Shown piece after piece: positions 38,289 to 49,501 of a stretch of DNA of 64,000 nt. The translations under genes were made by a program, and so were the position numbers. The notes below the pieces were generated by a model, which was not told the origin of the DNA, ran no database searches, and worked only from the letters and a program-made list of their open reading frames with translations. The stretch's first letter is position 1. Each line of letters opens with the position of its first letter. Source of the DNA: Paramecium pentaurelia (lineage: Eukaryota; Ciliophora; Oligohymenophorea; Peniculida; Parameciidae); contig CAJJDO010000079.1 in the NCBI GenBank assembly GCA_905183005.1, positions 351,510 to 415,509 on the forward strand. The letters run 5' to 3'.

Positions 38289-39291
38289 AAAATATATTTT
38301 TTTTATTGAATTGGTTTAGTTGTAAATAAAATTTACATGTTGACTAGCATTAAAATTCATTTTTACTATTTTAAGTATCTAAGTTAGCTTTGATATCTAA
38401 GTTAAAATCTAAATTATAAAAAAACAAAATCAAAGAAATCCATTTTTTTGAAGATAATCTTAATTTTTTTGATTTCTAAAATTCAAATTCCATATGGAAA
38501 GAAATAATGGAAAATAAAATAAAATAAAATAAAAGATATTATATCATCCGCATATTCATCATTCACTATTATAATTAAAGCTGCCATACTCTTTTGATAA
38601 TTAAATATTTATATTAATATAATATTTTAGTATAAGTTTAAAAACAATTAATAATATTAAATTAATAAAGAAATTTTTAATATTAATTTATAAATAGGAA
38701 TTTCATTTTATACATAGCTAAACTATTATTTATAAACAATAGCTCATAATTAATGCACAATAATTATATTTTAGGATTTTTAATAACATTATATGAATAT
38801 ATTTATACATTATTTGAATTATTATATATCAATATTTTAATAATATTTAATTTATATTTATTTTTGAATGAATTCAAGTTAAACCTAAAATCAAAAAGAT
38901 CTAATAACAATTTTCATTCAAAATGTAATTATGCTTATCAGATATTGAAATATATCTAAAAATTTTAATAGCATATTCTAAATATTATATTTAATTACAT
39001 TTGTATAATAATATCCAATAACTTACTTGTTTAAGTATCTAATTATTATTATAAAAGTTTATTTAATTTAATAACAGTTATGTAATTTGATTACTATGAG
39101 TGAAGTACAAGTCAAATATCATGACATTTAATTTTACTGAATATATTATTTTTTGATAATCCATTACATTTAGATTATTAATGTAATTTCTTAATACAAT
39201 TAAAAATTTATAGCTGATTGAATACTAAGCTTAATACTCATAAGGCAGCATTACTTTTAATATTTTTAATAAAAATAAATAATTAATCTAC
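38289..39291. other. AT-rich gap with AAAAT microsatellite
   Basis: About 1 kb of AT-rich sequence. At about 38512-38535 there is a short tandem run of the pentamer AAAAT. The open frames here are hydrophobic Leu/Ile/Asn/Tyr strings typical of random AT-rich DNA. Confidence 0.55.
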
Positions 39292-39588
39292 ATGGGTTGT
39301 TCTTAAAGCTTAACAGCAGATGATAATCAATCTGTGATCCTTATTAAACCAAAAACCCTGAAATTCAAGTCTCATAATTCTAATATGGAATCTATTTTAA
39401 AGAAACAATATACTGACGGAAGTGGACAAGCCTTTTATATTGTCCCAACTGAAAGAGCTTCTTTCTCAAAAGTTCCAGTTTTGAAAGGTCCTGATACCAA
39501 TTAGCTTGTTTTGAGAAGACGATAATCGAAATTATCTAGTAGTCCTTCAAATATAGAGAAAGCATAGACTTTGCCAATATATTTTTGA
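39292..39588 (+). CDS. small dual-acylation-motif protein, 98 aa
   Basis: A 99-codon single-exon gene starting MGCSQSLTADDNQ: Gly2 for myristoylation next to Cys3 for palmitoylation, as in many peripheral membrane proteins. The middle is basic with Ser runs (LRRRQSKLSSSPSNIEKA). No domain recognised. Codon and residue use is coding-like. It is convergent with the next minus-strand gene, 70 bp away. Confidence 0.75.
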
Positions 39589-39658
39589 GAATAATTGATA
39601 ATAAATGAATATATGTTGTCTATATTTTAATACAATTGCAAAATAAATTATAAACAAT

Positions 39659-40114
39659 TCACAAAGGAGAATCCCAAGGTCCAAAAGAGTTACTTTTATT
39701 CAATACATTAATGGGTGATTTAAAATTTAATCTAATTTTCTTAGTGACAGCATCAGGTTAAATTTTAGGCATGTCAGTGATAAATCTTTTATGAATGCTT
39801 GTTTGAATCTAAACAACTTTTGAGACTCTACTTTATAATTCTTTCTTTTTTGATTTAATTACGTCATGTACTGAAATTAATCTTAAAATTGTTCCTTATT
39901 CATCTGAAGGAGGGTTCTATGGTTTTGGAGTTAAAGTGTTTTGAGATTTATAATACAACTTCAATCTTTAATAAAACGTCATTTAATGCATTGCTTTTTA
40001 AGGGGGAGATTAACTTATTGGTGAACCAATGAAAAGTTTAGGTTCTAATGGAGGAATTGGAGATTATCGTTATCTTATTAAAGACTTACTTATCCTCAAT
40101 TTGTTTGTATTCAT
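39659..40114 (-). CDS. small basic, Ser/Pro-rich protein, 151 aa
   Basis: Single exon of 152 codons. Pro-rich, probably disordered N-terminal half (QSPIPPLEPKLFIGSPIS, NTLTPKPQNPPSDE), then a helical, basic part (VIKSKKKELQSRVSKVVQ) and an end reading NKSNSFGPWDSPL. Amino-acid use is clearly coding-like. Family unknown. Plus-strand reading of the same DNA gives kinase-like fragments by chance (see rejected items). Confidence 0.75.
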
Positions 40115-40282
40115 ATTTTATTATAAATTAAAATGCTTAGATAATTTTGTTTGAGATTTAGGTTTTGCTAAGTAATAAATAAGGAGAATATTTAAATATA
40201 TAATGCCATCTCATAAAAAATTGAATAGTAACCATTTAAAGCATCAATTGTTGATATTTGGAAATTATCATCAATTAACCTT

Positions 40283-41657
40283 ATGGATAATTAACTTTGG
40301 GAAAAGACAGAAATTTAATTTTCAAAGTGGTTGAATCATATTGATAATGAAGATTTAACAAAAATGGGATTTCTTATATCTAAACATCATCAATTTTTAT
40401 CATTAAAGGCAAAATTGCAATTTGAAAACAGAATAAGAAAATTATCAAAAACTTTGACAGATAAACAAATATCTTCACTTATAGAAAAGATATTCCCATT
40501 AGCAACAGAAAATACTAAGACTTTATTGATTTAATTGTTTTTAAATTAGTAAAATATGGATAATTTAAATCAAATGAAGTCTCTATTAATTATATTAGAA
40601 AATAGTAAAGTTTTACTTCAACCTATAATTGAAAGATTGAAATCAATTTCATCAATTACAGAATTCAACAATTATGATGAAATCATTATTTATTTATAAT
40701 TATTTTACAGTAATCTAATTCATAATTGGATTGCTTTAATTTCACATAGAGAAGAAACTAAAACAAAATTTAATGAAATAATATATGGAAATAAAAGTAA
40801 TATATCATAATCCAAAATTGATCCTTAATTAAATTACTTAAACTTAGATGACATTTACAAAGAAATCAATAAATAATCAATTGAAGATACTTTGGAATTT
40901 AAAAGATTTTTAGCATTTATTTAATTTATTAGAGCCTGTAAATATAAGAATGTTTCAGTAAAAAATAAGGTTGATATTTCCCAGTTATATTAAAGAATTA
41001 TTCTTAAACTTACACCTCTTGAGATTATTTAAGTAAACTATGATCTTGTAATATTTTAGATGATAAGCGAATTAGATAAAATTATACCTATTGATATTTA
41101 GATTAATTCCTTAAAATAATATGTCAAAACCAATGAACTACAAATGAATAATAATTATTATATAATGTTTTAAACTGCTAATCTTAAATATTTATAAAGT
41201 TACCATTCATTTTAACATTAGGTCAAGAACTAAGTGAAATTTTTATTTCCAATATAAAATACACTATTGAAAGTTTCAATATAAATACTCTTTCAGAACT
41301 ATACTCCTTATTATTGAAAACTGAGAGTACTTTTAAAGAGTTACAATCCATGATTTTAGAAATGAGACAAAAAACTAAAGATATTACCATAAAAACAATT
41401 TAAATTAATAATAGTATTAAAATTAATTGTGCTTTATAAATAACAAAATTATATAATCTTTAGAATGAAACTTTATAAGTAATAAGATATTATATAATTA
41501 GATTCTTTGGGAGAAAGTTACAATTGAAGATCTTCCATAGGTTTAATAAATTTTAGTAGTGTTGAGATAATATGTCAGTCATAATAAATTAACTGAGGAT
41601 CAAATGAATCTTATTTAAAGGATCTTGAGAAATAAGTTCTAAATTACATAAAAATGA
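40283..41657 (+). CDS. alpha-helical hypothetical protein, 442 aa
   Basis: Starts at ATG 40283 (MDNQLWEKTEIQFSKWLNH), two 23-nt introns (41199-41221 and 41479-41501), 443 codons. The whole protein is amphipathic helices such as NRIRKLSKTLTDKQISSLIE and ILENSKVLLQPIIERLKSIS. The repeated helix pairs recall solenoid proteins, and organellar helical-repeat RNA-binding proteins are possible, but I see no diagnostic motif. It shares a 168-bp divergent region with the minus-strand gene before it and ends 15 bp from the convergent CaaX gene. Confidence 0.82.
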
Positions 41658-41672
41658 ATAAGAATTATCATA

Positions 41673-42038
41673 TCAAAATATTATACAACATCTTGATTCA
41701 TTTACAATAAGTGTTTAGGTATTTTGACAGTTTTTTCCTTTTAAATTTAGAAATGGTTTCTTATGTAAAGTAGAGTTACTTTCATTTATTTCTTAATCAG
41801 ATTCAGAAGACTCACTATAAATTCGAATATTGCTGGAAGTCACTACATTGGGAGATTGTTCATTCGAGATCGGTAAGAAGGAAATCTTGTGATTACCCCC
41901 TTTAATAATTTGATTACCAGCTACATCTGTTCTTGTTTATGGAGTTAAATAGGTGTTTCGATTATGTTTTAAAATTGGTTTGAGTTTATTTTAAACTTAA
42001 GAGGATTCGTGTAGTTCTATAAATTCTGTTTGTGACAT
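41673..42038 (-). CDS. small protein with C-terminal CaaX prenylation box, 121 aa
   Basis: 122 codons, no intron. Polar, Ser/Asn/Glu-rich protein ending NESRCCIIF. The last four residues (C-I-I-F) form a CaaX box with a second upstream Cys; Phe at the last position favours geranylgeranyl transferase I. So it is probably a lipid-anchored protein on cytosolic membranes. A KPILKHNRNTYLTP segment recalls PP1-binding or Ser/Pro phosphosite regions but is not diagnostic. Start-to-start distance to the divergent next gene is only 13 bp. Confidence 0.78.
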
Positions 42039-42051
42039 TATTAATTAAATT

Positions 42052-42813
42052 ATGTTCGGATATATTTTAGCATGGCTATGCTAATTCATTGATAAGACAA
42101 TAACACTTATACGTAAAAGGTTAAGACCGAAAACAAGGTTAGAACTCAGACGTTATCACTAAATTCCTAGAACAAATTCATTTTACACAGGAAAATTAAG
42201 ATTATTGATAGGATTAGAAGGGACTCTCGTTTGTACAAGTTATACTTCTATTCCAGGATGGGATAAAATTAATATCAAGTATATTTTGTCATAATATTTC
42301 ATGCAGATATCTTTCAGGAGTGACCCAAGATTTTTATGTTAAACATAGACCATATCTAGATGAATTTTTATTGAGTGTGTCATAAATTTATGATGTGAGC
42401 ATCTATACAACCCAAATATAAGATTTTGCAATTCCAATAATAAATCGATTTTGCATAAAATTAAAGCATAATTTTTACAGATAAAAGTAAATTTTATTTT
42501 TCACATAGTCATGTGTAATATCTCGTAATAAAATCAGAAAAGAAATTAATATGACAACATCTAATCCTCATAATGTAATATTTGTGGATTATGATGAGGA
42601 TTAATGTTTAGGTATAAATATTATAAATTCATTAAAGCAAATTCTGAAAATGCTTATCCAATAATATAATATAATGGTTAAGATAATGATATTGAATTGT
42701 TGAAATTGAAGGATTTCTTAATACAAGCAGAAGCATAGATGAGAGTTCGTAAAGAACATGATCCTGGTGTTACGATTTAGGATATACTTTAAGAAATGAC
42801 AGCAGAAGATTGA
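42052..42813 (+). CDS. FCP1/SCP-like HAD phosphatase domain, catalytically degenerate
   Basis: The protein follows the NIF/SCP small CTD-phosphatase pattern: LRLLIGLEGTLVCTS, FYVKHRPYLDEFLLSVSQIY, VSIYTTQIQDFAIPIINR, NFYRQ, VIFVDYDEDQ. In active enzymes the first block is LDLDET: here both catalytic aspartates are replaced (GLEGT), so it is probably a pseudophosphatase. Introns at 42279-42306 (28 nt) and 42612-42637 (26 nt). The piece 42487-42508 looks like a 22-nt intron, but only leaving it in (254 codons in total) keeps the frame. The N-terminus has a hydrophobic and then basic stretch, as in Dullard/Tim50-like members. Confidence 0.85.
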
Positions 42814-43069
42814 AGGGATGAAATATAAAATATGAATAAAAAAATAATAATATAAAGTTCCTAAGACCTTAATAATAAAAAAATTAGTTATTATTATGTA
42901 TTTTTAAATATACATATATTTTAATGTTCAAAAGACTTCAATTTTTTTTGATTAATAACTATATATTCAAAAGTGTTGATATAATTTACTGAATTGGATA
43001 ATATAGACATTTTTGCTATAGTTGATCTAATTATATCTAAATAAATAATATATTTAATATTAATTTTTT

Positions 43070-44419
43070 ATGAAAAGGTTATCTTCCCAAAACAAAACTA
43101 CTCGTTCATCATAAGTGATTTCAAATGGAATTTACTTTGGATAATTTTAAAATCCATAACCTCTCCTTACTGCTGTCTCAAATACTTAATTAAAACCAAC
43201 TTAAGATTTAAGAAGGAGAAATTTCATACCTAAAAAGAGATTATAATCACCAAAAATTTTATCACCAAGACAATAAAATACAAAGCCAATAAAAAGTTTT
43301 TTCCAAACCAAACCATCTCCTAAAGCATCTTATAAGCCACCAACTATTATTGTAACTCAACCAACAAATAGATCAACAGTAATTCGAATTAGAAGTCCCA
43401 TCAAGAGAAATTAATAACCTATAATAAGTTAAGAAATGGATAATAAATCAATTGAATTACTTTAAGAGTTAGCTAATAGTTAATTAAATAGAACATCAAG
43501 AAAAAAAAGAAGACCATAAACTGCAGGTGGATATACAATACCTTCTTAGCATTTCTCAAATAACATAGAAAACTATTTAATATAAGAATAGATTGGATAA
43601 GGTAGTTATGGGATTGTTAAAGTTGGATTAAATTTATTAAATGGATAATAGGTAGCAATAAAGATTTACGAAAGGATAAAAATTATTTCAAAAAAAGAAT
43701 ACATAAGAAAAGAAATTTAAATTTTGTCATCATTATAACATCCAAATATTGTTTAATTGCTTGACGTAATTTACACTGATGTATATCTTTTAATATTCAG
43801 ACCCAAGTGCAATTAGTTATGGAATATGTTGGTCCATTGTCATTAAGAGCATATCTTAAATAACAACCAAATAAATTGATCCCTGAAACAGAAGCAAAGA
43901 ATATCTTTCTTTAAGTTGTCAAAGCAATTGATTATTGTCATTCTAAAAACATTGTAATTATTATATATAAGTTTAGATACATCGTGATATTAAGTTAGAA
44001 AATATTTTAATCAAAGATAACAAAATTAAATTGATTGATTTTGGTTTTAGTTCATTTATTGAACATAAGACTACTTCCTATTGTGGAACTCCTTCGTAAT
44101 CACTTTCATAAAATTACTAGATATATGGCCCCAGAGATTATATTAAAAATTGATTATGGAAAACCTGCTGATATATGGTCATTAGGAATATTACTATATG
44201 TAATGTTACATGGAAAGTTTCCATTCCAAGGAAAAGAACAAAAAGAACTGTTTTCAAAAATAAAAACAGGCATCTTTTCATCTAATGGGATATCTTAATA
44301 GGCCTAGAGATTAATTAATAATATGTTAAGAGTAAGGTCATATGAGAGATGTAATACAAAGGAAGTATAAAAATTATGTCTAAAATTAGATAATAAAAGA
44401 TTAATGGTTTCAATAATGA
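43070..44419 (+). CDS. Ser/Thr protein kinase, CAMK group, 418 aa
   Basis: An N-terminal basic, Ser/Pro-rich tail of about 150 residues precedes a complete kinase domain: IGQGSYGIVKVGL, VAIKIYE, IIHRDIKLENILI, LIDFGFSSF, YCGTPSYMAPEII, PADIWSLGILLYVML, ending IIKDQWFQQ. All catalytic residues are present. Introns at 43781-43800 (20 nt), 43954-43976 (23), 44096-44120 (25) and 44365-44389 (25); exons 419 codons. The LENIL plus GKPADIWSLG pattern fits MARK/SNF1-like CAMK kinases. No UBA or regulatory C-terminal domain follows. Confidence 0.93.
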
Positions 44420-44937
44420 TTTTATACATATTCGATTCTGTAAGATTATATTTTTTATATTTATTAATAATTTATGACTATATTAAGATATTAACAATTG
44501 TATTTAAAAATAATTGGTATAATTTTTAGAATAATTCTATAATGAGTTTTATTTTATTTGTTATTATAAATATGTTAATTTCTTTGATTATTTTTAAGAT
44601 CATATTATAGCTGTACTTTTTAATTTGTAAACCAAATTTATGAGTTAAATTTATTAAAGTATATTTATCAGTATTCAAAATAATATCATTACTTATATGA
44701 TTAATATTATTCAATATAAATTTTATATTAGTTACTCTTAAATTTAGTTGGCAAAAGTAGTTTAAATATTGAATTCTATTATTATATATATTAAAAATAT
44801 TATAAAAATCTAATATATTTAAAATTATTATTGGAATAAATAATTTTCTAAATATTTTAATAATTATACGTCATTCCTTGATTTATAAGCAGTGTGGATA
44901 ATAAAGAATCTAATAAAATATAATATTTATGTAAATT
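44420..44937. other. AT-rich intergenic
   Basis: About 520 bp of low-complexity AT between two same-strand genes; no coding-like frame. Confidence 0.6.
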
Positions 44938-45892
44938 ATGGAGACCATTGTCAAGTACTGTGATAAAAATGATATCAAACTAATAGAATCAGGATGGCTT
45001 TTATATTGTCACATATTGGGTGTGATTGGTATCATTTGGAGCTTCTTCTTAGAGTCAGAAATGTTTTATAAATACTACTTAGTAAATGATTTCATTAAAA
45101 TTTAGGCTTTCTTAATCTGGCATTGTCTTACAGGATTAGGAATTACAGGTGGAGCTCATAGATTATGGGCACATAAATCATATAAAGCATCATGGCCAAT
45201 TAGAGTTTTCTTAATGTTTATGAATTCAAATTGTTTCTAAGGAAGTATTTGGCACTGGAGTAGAGATCATAGACTTCACCACAAATTTAGTGTATAAACT
45301 TTAATATATTTATAGGATACACCATTAGATCCACACAATTCTTAATTAGGATTATTTTTCTCTCATTGTGGATGGTTATTGAAAAAAAAGAGTAAGGAAT
45401 TAGTTGATGAAGGAATGAAACTTGATTTATCTGATTTGAAATCTGATTCTGTTGTAATGTTTTAAAAGAGACATTATTATAAAATGGCATTCCTATGGGC
45501 ATTTATCATACCAACTTTGACTGGTTTAATAATAAGTGATAAATGGTTTTTCAGTCTTTTGTTTTTAGGTTTTGGAAAATACATCTTTACATTGAATGCA
45601 ACATGGTATTGCTTAATATTAATTTAGGTGTGTAAATTCAATCTGTCATTTTTATGGAAGTAGAAAATGGAATCCTAGAATTGAACCAAGAGATAACATT
45701 TTTGTCTCATTAATAACTTTAGGTGAAGGATGGCATAACTGGCATCATGAATATCCAAGAGATTGGAGAGCTTCTAAAAATGAATGGTGGATGATTAACC
45801 CAACATGCTCATTTATTTAGATGTGTGAATATATTGGATTAGTAAATACAAAAAGAGCAAAACTAGAAGAAAAGGTGAAATATGATTATTGA
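44938..45892 (+). CDS. acyl-CoA delta-9-type fatty-acid desaturase, 302 aa
   Basis: The three histidine boxes are present: HRLWAHKSY, HWSRDHRLHH and, near the C-terminus, GEGWHNWHHEYP; they bind the di-iron centre. Hydrophobic spans flank the first box (residues about 22-45 and 60-80) and lie before the third, giving the usual four-span ER topology. The enzyme introduces a cis double bond, probably at C9, into acyl-CoA with cytochrome b5 as donor; no fused b5 domain is present. Introns at 45292-45315 (24 nt) and 45606-45627 (22 nt); exons 303 codons, which is short but complete. Confidence 0.95.
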
Positions 45893-46111
45893 TTTTATTA
45901 TTCATTTGAAATACAAATCAATTCTTAATTGTTACATTTACAATCACTTACTAATTATTATTCTTTTTCTAATAGTTGGATTATTCATTATTTTGAATAC
46001 CAAATTTAATATGTTTAAAAATTAAAAAGTATTTAATAACAATAAGCTAAAGAAAAATTATAAGAAATTTCACAATATTATTATAATAATTATTTTTTTA
46101 TAACAATTTAT

Positions 46112-48921
46112 TCATGCTTCCTAATTAGCAATTAAACAATAATTTATATAAAATCTTTTTGATTTATCTGCCAATGTTGACCAAGATTGATATATAGATT
46201 AACAATTCCAAACTTCTTGAATAATCTTAAATATATTCTATTATTTATACTGTAGAAAATTCTAAAAATTGTTTAGTTATAACTTATTTCTTTGAAACAC
46301 TATTTGATTTTACTATAAAATTTGTTGGTTAATTCAAATTTACTTGTCCTTCCAAAGCTTTGGATATCTTTTTTGAAATATTGTAATTCTCATCTGTTTA
46401 CTAGAATATTATATATATATATATTGATTACTAATGAAAATCTTAAATCAATATCTTCTAAAGGTGATAAAATTTAATGACCAAAACATTATTTTAATAA
46501 TTCTGATGTTAATTCATTATAATCTCCCTTCTAAACTTAAAAATGTTTCCAAATATAATTTTTCATATCTTTTAATTTTATCTAATTCTTAATAAATTGT
46601 TTAATAAGCATTCTAATAACTATTAGTTCAGATTCATTAAATCTTATATTATTAGAAATCTAAGGTAGAACCTAAAGTCTTTAAGATATTTATTAATTTA
46701 AACTCGACTTCAATTTGTCACATCCTCTATCATGAAAATTATATGAAGCCTATAAAACACATAGAATTTATAGATACCCCAAAAACAGAAAAAAAATTAT
46801 TCATAACAGATTATACTTATTTTTAAGGAGCCATAATTTCTTCCTCAATCTTCTTTTAATATTCTTGCAAAATACATTTTTCTAATTTCCCTGCTACCAA
46901 TATCAATGCCTCTTCATTTTTTATCTTATATAAATTAGTATAAATTCTACAGTAAAATAATATTTTCTAGATATTCCAGGACCAGATACTTTCCAAGCCA
47001 ACCAATTTTCTGTTGCAGGAACTCTCCCTAAACATTTAACAAACTATTATGTTAAAATATTTGTAATACTAATATCATTAAACAATCATATAGAGATCTA
47101 ATTATATATCTTAAATGTCCAAATATTATCATAAATATACTTCCTAAAGGTAGAATGAAAAAACAAACTAACAAATTCATTATTAAATTTAAGATCCCTC
47201 TTACTATGAAATCAAAAGTATTTATAAATATAGGAAACCAAGCTGGTGTTGAAAAAATGCTCCATTATTCTCTGTCTGAACAATCAAAATCATAAATCAA
47301 TAATTAAAATACATAACTAATATTATTTATTAATAATATAATATACCTTAATATTAATACAATTGGTATCCATGCCCAAGCTGTTAAAGCTAAAACTAAA
47401 GAGATTACAAAATTAGCAATAATCAATATAGGAATTATAATTAAAACACCAATAATTCCAACAATTAAAAAACGGAAAAAGTAAACTTCAACATAATTAC
47501 AAATACGAGCACAATTCTTACCAAAAAAACCTGTATCAGGTGAATTTTCAAAGTCTCTTCTTGATCTACTCATGCCTTTGCAAACATTAGCCATATGAAC
47601 AACTACTGGAGTTACTGAATAATGTGAATGGCTAACAACACCAGTTCTCTCATTAATTTATACATCTGGATAGAAAACACTCAATAATATAATAATATAC
47701 CTGCATTAAACCAAAGCTCTTATTCCTAAAGGTCCAGAAATTCCATTTGCAAATAACCAAAATGTAACATTAGCAGTCCATGCAAAATATCTAACTATCA
47801 TAAGATAAAATTTCCATAAGGGAAAGCTTGAATAAACTATATAAGTCCTCTTTCTTTCTAATTTAAATAACTCTCCAATCCTAATAATATTATAAGGAGG
47901 AAAACATTGACGAGTTCTAATAAGTATTATCTAAATTATTACACTTCGATTCTAATATTAATTCTTTTAGATTTTCCTTCTGCTTATTCAATTAATTATT
48001 GTAATTCTTTTTTAAGTTGAGCCTTTTGTTAAAGATAGTTTAAATATAACTCAACTTCTTTAATATTTTATTTTTTTAAATCCTCAATTAATAAGATTCT
48101 ATATTTCTCTTTTAATACTGCTTTCATTTACTTTCTATATTCAGATCTTTGTTAAGCAACAAAATGATAAGATTATGAACGTATAGGATGGTCTTTTATT
48201 AATTTCTTATCGAATTCATCCAATGATTGTTGTAATTCATTCTAAATATATAAATATATAAGTTTACATCTAATTACTATTAGTAATACTTTTAAGCTCT
48301 CTTACATTCATTCAAATCATTAATGTTACTAATTAAAGCCATATCATCACCTAACTTACTTTGCCAAAATTTGAATTGAGCAAGACTGATTGCATTATTT
48401 ATTTATTCATTAACATCCTATTCTATATTTACTTAAATTCCATATTCTTTTATGTAATCCTTATCTAAAAGTTTAATTTATTCGTTTATATTTTCTAAAT
48501 ATTCTTTCTACTCTTCATGATCATCAAATTTTTAATTATGACCAAATTGCTCTATTAAATAATCAAATTAATTTTAGATTGATAATTTCAAACCTTATTG
48601 ATGATCCATGAATTCTTATTGTAATTTAATTAATTTAGTCAACTTTTCTTATGCTTAACATCTAGATATTTCACTATTCAAAAAATGCAAATATTCATAT
48701 ATTCTTCTTTTATAAAAATCAGATTATTTCAATTCTATTTATCTTCTAGCCTCTATTTGGTTTTTTAATTAATTTTCATTTATATCTATATAAGTTTCTC
48801 GAAATCCTATTAGTAAACTTATATATAATGTTAATTTCTATTTTAAATGTATATCTTACAGAAAAGATATTATAAATTGAACAACGAATAGTGCATTCTC
48901 TTCCCTTACTGTCATTCTCAT
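46112..48921 (-). CDS. coiled-coil plus polytopic membrane protein, 856 aa
   Basis: Nine introns (48242-48267, 47917-47942, 47680-47700, 47317-47346, 47044-47069, 46925-46950, 46750-46777, 46401-46431, 46226-46250) give exactly 857 codons. Residues 1-330 are a long acidic/basic coiled coil (YLENINEQIKLLDKDYIKEY). A membrane domain of at least four spans follows, with TRQCFPPYNIIRIGELFKLE before it, a Cys/Arg loop (NVCKGMSRSRRDF) and GRVPATENWLAWKVSGPGIS after it. The C-terminal 250 residues are soluble. The well-kept loop sequences suggest a conserved ciliate protein, but I know no family. An ATG at 46802 inside it could be mistaken for a separate gene start. Confidence 0.85.
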
Positions 48922-49066
48922 TGTAGATTGAGTTTTTTTCAAATTTATAAATATGATATGCCCTCCCAATATCTTAAAAATAACTTTTTGTAATATTTTA
49001 TCGACCTTTTAAAATAGAAAAGTTTTCAATTACCTTTGACTATGATTGAGGATATTTACCAAACAT

Positions 49067-49501
49067 ATGGGATTTGAAATTGCATCGATTATATTTCAAA
49101 GGTGCCTGACTGAAATATTTAAGAAATTTGTATATTGCTTAGATCTTATACTTAATGATATTCGTTCTAATCATTATATTGATTATCAACCTATAATAAA
49201 TCAGGTCTATGGGGAAATATTTGGCAGTTTCCTACAAAAGAGGATGGAGGAAGCTAAAATGGATAGAAGTAATCATTATTTTAGTGATTAACATCCCAAA
49301 TTTTAAGATATTATGACAAAGCAATAGCACTTTAATAGGTGGAATCTTGAACATCTTATGGGAGTTATTTAACTTTAGAATCAATCTAAAGTTATAAAGA
49401 CATTACATTTAAATTAGTTCTTTATCCTTGAAAATCACATGGAATTTGATTAGGTAATTAGTAAAACTCTTTATTCTAATCCAAAGAATATGACAGATTG
49501 A
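49067..49501 (+). CDS. hypothetical protein, 144 aa
   Basis: A 145-codon single exon starting MGFEIASIIFQRCL at the first in-frame ATG. It contains YIDYQPIINQVYGEIFGSFL and KMDRSNHYFSD, with Trp, His, Cys and Phe used as in real proteins. No known domain. A further upstream ATG at about 49041 is out of frame. Divergent from the large membrane protein by 145 bp. Good coding appearance, but the 5' end could be incomplete. Confidence 0.65.

Noticed and set aside
38753..38959. 68-residue ORF, hydrophobic Leu/Ile/Tyr/Asn
   Set aside because: The composition is that of random AT-rich DNA, with no Ala or Asp and only one Gly, and no flanking gene signals.
39700..40300. Plus-strand fragments resembling a protein kinase (GDYRYLIKDLL, DLGFAK, KASIVDIWKL)
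   Set aside because: They lie in several frames with many TGAs, and most of the span is fully explained by a clean 152-codon minus-strand gene (39659-40114) with coding-like composition. The kinase likeness is a chance reading.
46112..46804. A separate 202-residue minus-strand gene starting at ATG 46802-46804
   Set aside because: The frame continues upstream through MAPQKQVQS into the membrane protein, and the combined nine-intron model closes to exactly 857 codons, so this ATG is internal.
47304..47594. 96-residue hydrophobic ORF called as a separate gene
   Set aside because: It is one exon of the 856-residue membrane protein; its apparent end runs into the 30-nt intron 47317-47346.
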